Shown piece after piece: positions 1 through 4,298 of a stretch of DNA of 5,916 nucleotides. Source of the DNA: Sulfuritalea sp. (lineage in GTDB: Bacteria > Pseudomonadota > Gammaproteobacteria > Burkholderiales > Rhodocyclaceae); NCBI GenBank assembly GCA_026399445.1, contig JAPLRA010000373.1:1-5916 (forward strand). The letters run 5' to 3'. The notes under the pieces were generated by a model, which saw only the letters and a program-made list of their open reading frames with translations, did no database searches and was not told where the DNA came from. A program made the position numbers and the translations under genes. Each line of letters starts with the position of its first letter. Positions within the stretch are counted from its first letter, which is position 1.

Positions 1-428
1 ATCTGGCCGTTGGTCGCCTCGGAGGTGCGATGGACGGCGAGCAGGTCGCCATCGAGGATACCGGCTTCGATCATCGACAGGCCGCGTACGCGCAGCAGAA
101 AATCGGCCTGTGGCGTGAATAGCCCGGGGTCGATGCGGATGTTGCCGAGGCGGTTTTCAACTGCCAGCAGCGGGCTGCCGGCGGCGACGATGCCGATCAG
201 CGGCAGGCCGAGTTGTTCCACCAGGCGGATGCCGCGCGCAGAACCGTGCTCGAGCGTGATCGCGCCCTTTTTTACCAGTGCCTTCAAATGGTCTTCGGCC
301 GCATTGGGCGAAGCGAAACCGAAGGCGCTGGCAATCTCGGCGCGCGTCGGCGGTACGCTGAAGACTTCGATGCTGTTGCGGATGAAATCGAGAATTTCCC
401 GCTGGCGGGAAGTGAGGTCGTCGGCCAT
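1..428 (-). CDS. lexA: LexA, SOS-response transcriptional repressor and autoprotease (C-terminus outside window)
   Basis: LexA represses DNA-damage (SOS) genes and cleaves itself when RecA filaments form. The visible 142 residues align with E. coli LexA throughout. An N-terminal winged helix-turn-helix (about 1-70) carries the motifs PPTRAEIA and SPNAAEDHLKAL. The self-cleavage site VAAG follows, with scissile bond Ala83-Gly84, then the S24 peptidase-like domain with the nucleophile Ser118 in RGLSM and the DGDLLAVH strand. The catalytic lysine lies beyond the window edge. Two in-frame ATGs exist, at 434 and 428. I chose 428 because GGAG (436-439 on the plus strand, read in reverse) sits 7 nt from it but only 1 nt from 434. 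A consensus SOS box lies 16 bp upstream, so autoregulation is expected. The reading frame shows no lesion. It is divergent from the c-di-GMP gene at 605. Identification is firm; only the start is uncertain by two codons. Confidence 0.96.
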   Translation of the reverse strand, partial: MADDLTSRQREILDFIRNSIEVFSVPPTRAEIASAFGFASPNAAEDHLKALVKKGAITLEHGSARGIRLVEQLGLPLIGIVAAGSPLLAVENRLGNIRIDPGLFTPQADFLLRVRGLSMIEAGILDGDLLAVHRTSEATNGQ

Positions 429-444
429 GGACATGCTCCGGTAG

Positions 445-460
445 CTGTTTATCCATACAG
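445..460 (-). promoter_or_regulatory. LexA operator (SOS box) of lexA
   Basis: Read on the minus strand the site is CTGT-ATGGATAA-ACAG, a perfect CTGT-N8-ACAG match to the proteobacterial SOS box with an AT-rich spacer. It ends 16 bp before the lexA start codon at 428, so LexA bound here would block its own transcription or early elongation. A further TGCTGTACTG segment just upstream (461-470 region) resembles a degenerate half-site but is not a second consensus box. I could not place a convincing -35/-10 pair for lexA; TATGGA or GATAAA inside the box are possible -10 elements. Confidence 0.92.
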
Positions 461-538
461 TACAGCAAAAACGCTGCGAGCGCCAGTCATCCACCGCCAA
501 ATTTCAATGGCACAAACAGACCGGTATATCCCCGACAA

Positions 539-571
539 TTGACAGTCTGCCGATGCTTCGCAATTAACTAT
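539..571 (+). promoter_or_regulatory. Candidate sigma-70 promoter for the GGDEF-EAL / HDOD operon
   Basis: A perfect -35 hexamer TTGACA lies at 539-544. The best -10 candidates are weak: AATTAA at 562-567 with 17-bp spacing, or AACTAT at 566-571 with 21-bp spacing. Transcription would then start about 30 nt before the ATG at 605. A second weaker alternative is TTTCAA (502-507) with TATATC (525-530), also 17 bp apart. The call rests on the -35 match, the AT-rich stretch at 561-570 and position only. Confidence 0.4.
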
Positions 572-604
572 GCTTTGCGTCAGTCATTCGTACCGAGACC
601 CCGC

Positions 605-1846
605 ATGCAGACCCATGGTATCGACCCGGGCACCGGCTTTCTCGACCGCAGCAGCTGTCTTGAACTGGTAAGCAAACTTGCGTTCAGCGCGGCCGCTAGC
701 GGCCAGCAGCTGGCCGCGCTATGGATCGACCTGAGCCGGCTGAAGCAGGTCAATGAATCCTTCGGCCACCTGGGCGGCGACCTGGTCATCACCCAGATCG
801 CCCAGCGCCTGCGCGAGAAATCAGCCGGACGCGGCGAATGGTGCCGCATGGGCGGCGACGAGTTCGTCTGCCTGATGCCCCAGTGCGATGCGGACCGTGC
901 CCGGCAACTGGCGCAGGAGCTGTTGCAGGCGATTGAAGCGCCCTTGCGCTTCGGCGAGCTGTTCCTCCATCCTTCCGCCAGCATCGGCATCGCCGTTCTT
1001 GAGGCGAACGAGGACCCCTTTGCCTTCCTCGAACGCGCCGACCGCGCCATGGGCACCGCCAAACGTCAGGGCGGTGGCCGCGCCGTGGCTTCCGGCGAGG
1101 AGCCGATGCCGGGGCGGCTGGGCATCCTGCTCGCGCGCGAAGAGTTGGCAATAGAGAACAAGCTGCATCTGGCCCTCGAGAACGGCGGCCTGAGCCTGCA
1201 CTATCAGCCGATCATCGGCTTCGACGGCAGCGTCGAGGCCGTCGAAGCGCTGATGCGCTGCACCGCCGACAATGAGCTGATCCCCCCGGGCAAGTTCATT
1301 CCCGTCGCCGAAAAAACCGGCCTCATCATCCGCCTCGGCGAATGGAGCCTGCTCGCCGGCGCGCGCTTTGCAAGCCACCTGGACCAGGCCGGATACCGCA
1401 CCAAGGTGGCGATCAATGTCTCGCGCGCACAACTGGCCTCGCCAAAATTCGCCCAGGCGCTGCACGCCGCCCTGCTGTGCGCCAATGTCAGCCCGGAGCT
1501 GATCGAGCTGGAGCTGACCGAATCGCTGTTCATGGATATCTCGGAGATTGTGCAGACGAACCTGCACGCCGCGCAGAAAGCCGGGGTCGGGCTGGCGATC
1601 GACGATTTCGGCACCGGCTATTCCTGCCTGGCCAACCTGAAGGACATCCCGGCCACCAAGCTCAAGCTCGACCGCGCCTTCGGGCGCGAACTGGGCATGA
1701 CCGTGGTGGCCGAAGGCGTCGAGGAACAGGCGCAACTCGACTCCCTGCGGGAAGCCGGCGTCGATGCGATTCAGGGGTATATTCATGCCCATCCCATGCC
1801 TGAAGAGGCGCTTTTGAACTGGTTCCAAAAAAGGAAAGCATCATGA
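605..1846 (+). CDS. GGDEF-EAL cyclic-di-GMP signalling protein with a shortened EAL domain
   Basis: This 413-residue protein has no membrane segment and no N-terminal sensor domain, so it is probably cytoplasmic. Residues about 10-165 are a GGDEF (diguanylate cyclase) domain: Asp42, Asn50 and the intact GGDEF motif at 83-87. The inhibitory RxxD I-site is absent; positions 74 and 77 are Ala and Gly. Residues about 180-405 are an EAL (c-di-GMP phosphodiesterase) domain with all usual metal and catalytic positions: Glu214 (EAL), Asn271, Glu303, Asp333/Asp334 (DDFGTGY), Lys354, Glu370 (EGVE) and Gln390. Lys354 to Glu370 spans 16 residues where RocR and similar EAL domains have 36, so about 20 residues (a barrel helix and its flanks) are missing in frame near 1679-1697. 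Phosphodiesterase activity is therefore doubtful. The start at 605 has only a weak GAGA-like ribosome site; an upstream TTG at 539 is rejected because it overlaps the likely -35 box. The stop overlaps the next gene's start (ATGA). Confidence 0.9.
   Translation: MQTHGIDPGTGFLDRSSCLELVSKLAFSAAASGQQLAALWIDLSRLKQVNESFGHLGGDLVITQIAQRLREKSAGRGEWCRMGGDEFVCLMPQCDADRARQLAQELLQAIEAPLRFGELFLHPSASIGIAVLEANEDPFAFLERADRAMGTAKRQGGGRAVASGEEPMPGRLGILLAREELAIENKLHLALENGGLSLHYQPIIGFDGSVEAVEALMRCTADNELIPPGKFIPVAEKTGLIIRLGEWSLLAGARFASHLDQAGYRTKVAINVSRAQLASPKFAQALHAALLCANVSPELIELELTESLFMDISEIVQTNLHAAQKAGVGLAIDDFGTGYSCLANLKDIPATKLKLDRAFGRELGMTVVAEGVEEQAQLDSLREAGVDAIQGYIHAHPMPEEALLNWFQKRKAS
1831..1846 (+). promoter_or_regulatory. 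Ribosome binding site and ATGA stop/start overlap coupling the GGDEF-EAL and HDOD genes
   Basis: AAGGA (1831-1835) lies 7 nt before the ATG at 1843, inside the last codons of the upstream gene. The ATG shares two bases with that gene's TGA (1844-1846). This is the usual arrangement for translational coupling and indicates that the two signalling genes are one transcription unit. Confidence 0.8.
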
Positions 1847-2626
1847 GAAGTTCCGGCGACGCGCCACTGCCGCCATCCTCGGTCGATGCATTGCTGGAAA
1901 GTTCGCTCAAGGACATCGGCATTCCGCCGCGGCCGACCATCCTTGACCGCATCTCGCGCGAAATGCTGCGGGACGAGCCCGACTACAAGCGCCTGTCCAA
2001 TATCATCGGCGCCGATGTCAGTCTTTCCGCCAGCCTGATCAAGACCGCCAATTCGCCCTTCTTCGGCTACCGCAACCGGGTGCGCTCGGTCAACGAGGCC
2101 CTGATGATGCTCGGCCTCGACGTCGCCAGCCGGGCGATTGCCGGCATCATCCTGCGCAAGGTGTTCCCCAATTCGCTGCACCTCGAACGCTTCTGGGACG
2201 CCTCAGCGCGAATCGCGCGGCTGTCTGGCTGGCTGGCACAGCACGTAGGGCATAACAAGCTGCGCCCGGATGACGCCTATACCTTCGGCCTGTTTCGCGA
2301 CTGCGGCATCCCGGTGCTGCTGCAGCGCTTTCCTGGTTACGAAAAGATACTAGACAGCGCCAACAGCGAAACCAACCGCAGCTTTACCGTCGTCCAAAAT
2401 TCGCAACTGCCGAGAGACGCCGTCCATCACCCCGCCGCTGACCAGCCGCTACCGGATCGCCATGGCACAGTTTGCCGAACACCTGATGCAGCAACATACG
2501 GGACTGAGCCATACCCAGGAATGGCCGAAGCTCGGCACCGCCTGCCTGCGGTTGCTGGATGTCGCCGAAGATGACGTCGATGCCATCCTTGCCGACGCCG
2601 TGCCGGTAATGGAGGCGGAGGATTGA
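1843..2626 (+). pseudogene. HDOD-domain signalling protein, broken by an internal deletion and frameshift
   Basis: HDOD domains are degenerate HD-type helical domains found in regulators often linked to c-di-GMP signalling; their substrate is generally unknown. Residues 1-190 read as a typical HDOD N-terminus: IPPRPTILDRISRE, then ADVSLSASLIKTANSPFFGY, the helix VNEALMMLGLDVASRAI, and GLFRDCGIPVLLQRFPGY, where the HD pair of true phosphohydrolases is replaced. The original frame then reads non-family sequence to a stop at 2572-2574. From about 2432 the family-like C-terminus continues in the +1 frame (PPLTSRYRIAMAQFAEHL, then GLSHTQEWPKLG and LRLLDVAEDDVDAIL) to TGA at 2624-2626. The segment normally between them, with the H-x-x-VG and AIRHHHD-like helices, is missing, so a few tens of codons were lost near 2400-2432. 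It is coupled to the GGDEF-EAL gene. Family assignment is confident; whether the lesion is biological or a sequence error is open. Confidence 0.83.
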
Positions 2627-2650
2627 TCGGCCAAGCGCGATGAAGTCGTT

Positions 2651-2668
2651 TGTAGGATAATTCGCGCT
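2651..2668 (+). promoter_or_regulatory. Likely -10 element and start of the gcv transcript
   Basis: GATAAT at 2656-2661 matches TATAAT at five of six positions. A start about 7 nt downstream would fall at about 2667-2669, right where the first strand of the riboswitch P1 helix begins (2666), which fits a riboswitch leader with its own promoter. No good -35 hexamer is seen at 16-18 bp, so an activator may assist, or the promoter is weak. No terminator separates it from the preceding operon, so read-through is possible. Confidence 0.45.
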
Positions 2669-2759
2669 GGTCGTCGGGAGAGAGTGACACTTTTCCCACC
2701 GTCACCGCCGAAGGCGCAACCCCCAGGAACCGCTCAGGCAAAAGGGCCGACGACGCAGC
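2666..2759 (+). ncRNA. Glycine riboswitch, aptamer 1 of a tandem pair
   Basis: The glycine riboswitch is an mRNA leader element that binds glycine and, upstream of gcv genes, normally turns expression on. The first aptamer carries the conserved blocks GGGAGAG (2676-2682), CGCCGAAGG (2706-2714) and CTCAGGCAAAAGG (2733-2745). Its closing helix P1 is visible: 2670-2677 pairs perfectly with 2747-2754, and 2666-2669 extends it with 2756-2759 around one bulged G. A linker of only about four bases leads to the second aptamer, as is normal for this class. Its position directly upstream of gcvT supports the call. Identification is by motif and pairing, not by a covariance-model search. Confidence 0.93.
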
Positions 2760-2763
2760 ACAA

Positions 2764-2843
2764 ATCTGGAGAGCGGCAGCTCACTGCAACATCGTGAAGC
2801 CTGCCCGCCGACGGAGTAAATCTCTCAGGCGCCAAGGACAGAT
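2764..2843 (+). ncRNA. Glycine riboswitch, aptamer 2
   Basis: The second aptamer has TCTGGAGAG (2765-2773), CGCCGACGG followed by AGTAAA (2806-2820), and CTCTCAGGC with CAAGGACAG (2822-2841), the consensus blocks of the class. P1 is formed by ATCTG (2764-2768) with CAGAT (2839-2843). It lies nearer to the gene and so is the one expected to govern the expression platform. Its CTCAGGCG block at 2824-2831 is complementary to the region just before and including part of the gcvT Shine-Dalgarno sequence. Confidence 0.93.
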
Positions 2844-2910
2844 GGGGACGTGACGGGGCCCCGTCGCGCCCAGACTCGCGCCCAGACTCATTTACCGCCT
2901 GAGGACCACC
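2844..2910 (+). promoter_or_regulatory. Riboswitch expression platform and gcvT ribosome binding site
   Basis: Between aptamer 2 and the gcvT start are a hairpin and the Shine-Dalgarno sequence GAGGA (2901-2905), 5 nt before ATG at 2911. The hairpin pairs 2849-2856 with 2861-2868 (eight pairs including one G-U) and contains the palindrome GACGGGGCCCCGTC at 2852-2865. No U-tract follows it, so it is not an intrinsic terminator. CGCCTGAG (2896-2903) is the exact reverse complement of CTCAGGCG in aptamer 2 (2824-2831), extended by G2904-U2823. This suggests a switch acting on translation: the unliganded RNA hides the ribosome site and glycine binding frees it. The pairing is seen; the mechanism is inferred. 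Confidence 0.6.
2864..2889 (+). repeat. 12-bp tandem direct repeat in the gcvT leader
   Basis: The unit TCGCGCCCAGAC occurs twice head to tail (2864-2875 and 2876-2887), followed by the first bases of a third copy. It lies between the expression-platform hairpin and the Shine-Dalgarno region. Replication slippage is the simplest origin. The first copy overlaps the 3' arm of the hairpin, so copy number could alter spacing or folding of the switch. Confidence 0.85.
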
Positions 2911-4011
2911 ATGCCGCTGCGCACTCCGCTCTACGATTCCCATCTCGCCTCCGGCGCCAAGATGGTCGATTTCTCCGGCTGGGAGATGCCGATCCACTAC
3001 GGCTCGCAAATCGAGGAGCACCATGCCGTGCGCCGCGACGCCGGCATGTTCGACGTCTCGCACATGTGCGCGCTCGACCTGGTCGGCGCCGATGCCACGC
3101 GCTGGCTGCGCCACCTGCTGGCCAACGACGTGGCCAAGCTGACGACGCCGGGCAAAGCGCTGTATTCCTGCCTGCTGAAGGAAGACGGTGGCGTCATCGA
3201 CGACCTGATCGTGTATTTCTTCACACCGGAACACTTCCGCATCGTGGTCAACGCCGGCACGGCGGAAAAGGACATCGCCTGGATGCGCACGCAACTGGTC
3301 GGCTTCAACGCCACGCTGACGCAGCGCCGCGAGGGCAAGGATGCGCTGGCCATGATCGCGGTGCAGGGGCCGAATGCCCGCGAGAAATTCTGGACCGCCT
3401 TCCCTGCCGCGCGCGCCGCGAGCGAGCCGCTCGGGGTGTTTCAGGCCGCCGAAGTGCGCATTGGCAATGCTGACTGGCTGGTCGCCCGCACCGGCTACAC
3501 CGGCGAAGACGGCTTCGAGATCGCGCTGCCAGCGGCCGACGCCGGACAGGTCTGGCAGAAGCTGCTGGCGGCCGGCATCAAGCCCTGCGGCTTGGGGGCC
3601 CGCGACACGCTGCGCCTCGAAGCCGGCATGAACCTCTACGGTCAGGACATGGACGAGAGCATCTCGCCCTACGAAGCCGGCCTCAAATGGACCGTCGACC
3701 TGAAGGACGCCGCGCGCGACTTCATCGGAAAGTCGGCGCTGGCGGCACGGCGAGTTGATGTTCAGTTCGCCGGCCTGCTGCTGCTCGATCGCGGCGTGCT
3801 GCGCGCCCACCAGAAAGTCATCACGCCGCAGGGCACGGGCGAGATCACCAGCGGCACCTTCTCGCCCAGCCTCAACCAGTCGGTCGCATTGGCGCGCCTG
3901 CCCGTAGGTGTGGCCATCGGCAGCGAAGTCGACGTCGAAATCCGCGACAAGCGCTTGAAGGCGCGCGTCGTCAAACCCAGTTTTGTCCGCAACGGAAAAC
4001 CCCTTCTCTGA
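2911..4011 (+). CDS. gcvT: GcvT, aminomethyltransferase (T-protein of the glycine cleavage system)
   Basis: GcvT takes the aminomethyl group carried on the lipoyl arm of H-protein, passes the carbon to tetrahydrofolate as 5,10-methylene-THF and releases ammonia. At 366 residues it is the normal length (E. coli, 364) and it aligns with the family end to end. Visible hallmarks are VDFSGWEMPIHYGSQIEEHH (19-38), GMFDVSHM (45-52), LLANDVAKL (69-77), the VIDDLIVY segment with the catalytic Asp (95-102), RTGYTGEDGFEIALP (193-207), GLGARDTLRLEAGMNLYG (227-244), ITSGTFSPSL (312-321) and the C-terminal KPSFVRNGK. No frameshift is present, unlike the next gene. It has a clear Shine-Dalgarno sequence (GAGGA, 2901-2905) and is the first gene of the operon under the glycine riboswitch. 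The stop TGA shares its final A with the AGGAG ribosome site of gcvH. Confidence 0.97.
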   Translation: MPLRTPLYDSHLASGAKMVDFSGWEMPIHYGSQIEEHHAVRRDAGMFDVSHMCALDLVGADATRWLRHLLANDVAKLTTPGKALYSCLLKEDGGVIDDLIVYFFTPEHFRIVVNAGTAEKDIAWMRTQLVGFNATLTQRREGKDALAMIAVQGPNAREKFWTAFPAARAASEPLGVFQAAEVRIGNADWLVARTGYTGEDGFEIALPAADAGQVWQKLLAAGIKPCGLGARDTLRLEAGMNLYGQDMDESISPYEAGLKWTVDLKDAARDFIGKSALAARRVDVQFAGLLLLDRGVLRAHQKVITPQGTGEITSGTFSPSLNQSVALARLPVGVAIGSEVDVEIRDKRLKARVVKPSFVRNGKPLL

Positions 4012-4021
4012 GGAGCCTGTC

Positions 4022-4289
4022 ATGACCACCCCAAGCAACCTGAAATACGCCGCCTCCCACGAGTGGGCCCGCCTCGAAGCCGACGGCACCGTCACCATCG
4101 GCATCACCGACCACGCCCAGGAAGCGCTGGGCGACATCGTCTTCCTCGAACTGCCTCGACGCGCCGGACTCGGTCAATGCCGACGCCTACGCCGCCTGGC
4201 TGTACCGCATCAAGCCCGCCGACTCCGCCCAATGCGCGACGGAACTCGCCGCGCTGCTCGACGCCGCCGCCTACGCCGCCACGTTCTGA
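4022..4289 (+). pseudogene. gcvH: GcvH, glycine cleavage H-protein, broken by a deletion that removes the lipoyl-lysine region
   Basis: H-protein shuttles the aminomethyl group between GcvP, GcvT and dihydrolipoamide dehydrogenase on a lipoylated lysine. The ATG at 4022 has a strong AGGAG (4011-4015). Residues 1-45 are a perfect GcvH start (LKYAASHEWARLEADG, then VGIT-type ITDHAQEALGDIVFLELP). After Pro45 (4154-4156) this frame becomes unrelated sequence and runs to 4381, into gcvP. The true C-terminus appears in the +1 frame from 4155: LDAPDSVNADAYAAWLYRIK to TGA at 4287-4289. Aligned with the 129-residue E. coli protein, about residues 47-85 are absent, including the ESVKAASD motif with lipoyl Lys65. 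The loss is about 116-119 nt and must be 2 modulo 3 to explain the frame change. The remaining codons show no decay, so the lesion is recent or an artefact. As written the gene cannot make a working H-protein. Confidence 0.93.
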
Positions 4290-4298
4290 TCCATCGCC

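Noticed and set aside
461..475. Second SOS box upstream of lexA
   Set aside because: Only a CTGT half-site is present; no ACAG partner at the right spacing independent of the main box.
539..604. Upstream TTG at 539 as the start of the GGDEF-EAL protein (adds 22 residues)
   Set aside because: The TTG is part of a perfect TTGACA -35 hexamer, the added residues are not GGDEF-like and there is no ribosome site before it.
821..1828. Long minus-strand open frame opposite the GGDEF-EAL gene
   Set aside because: Codon-bias shadow of a clear coding gene, with no recognisable family.
2849..2868. Hairpin downstream of riboswitch aptamer 2 as an intrinsic terminator
   Set aside because: No run of T residues follows the stem; the next bases are GC-rich repeat units.
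2734..4137. Long open frame of 467 codons on the minus strand opposite gcvT
   Set aside because: It is antisense to the intact gcvT in a GC-rich genome; the translated sequence has no recognisable domain and covers the riboswitch.
2405..4155. Shared AACTGCC heptamer at the HDOD and gcvH deletion junctions as a recombination motif
   Set aside because: AACTG occurs about ten times in this window, so its presence near junctions may be chance; the pre-deletion sequences are not available to test microhomology.
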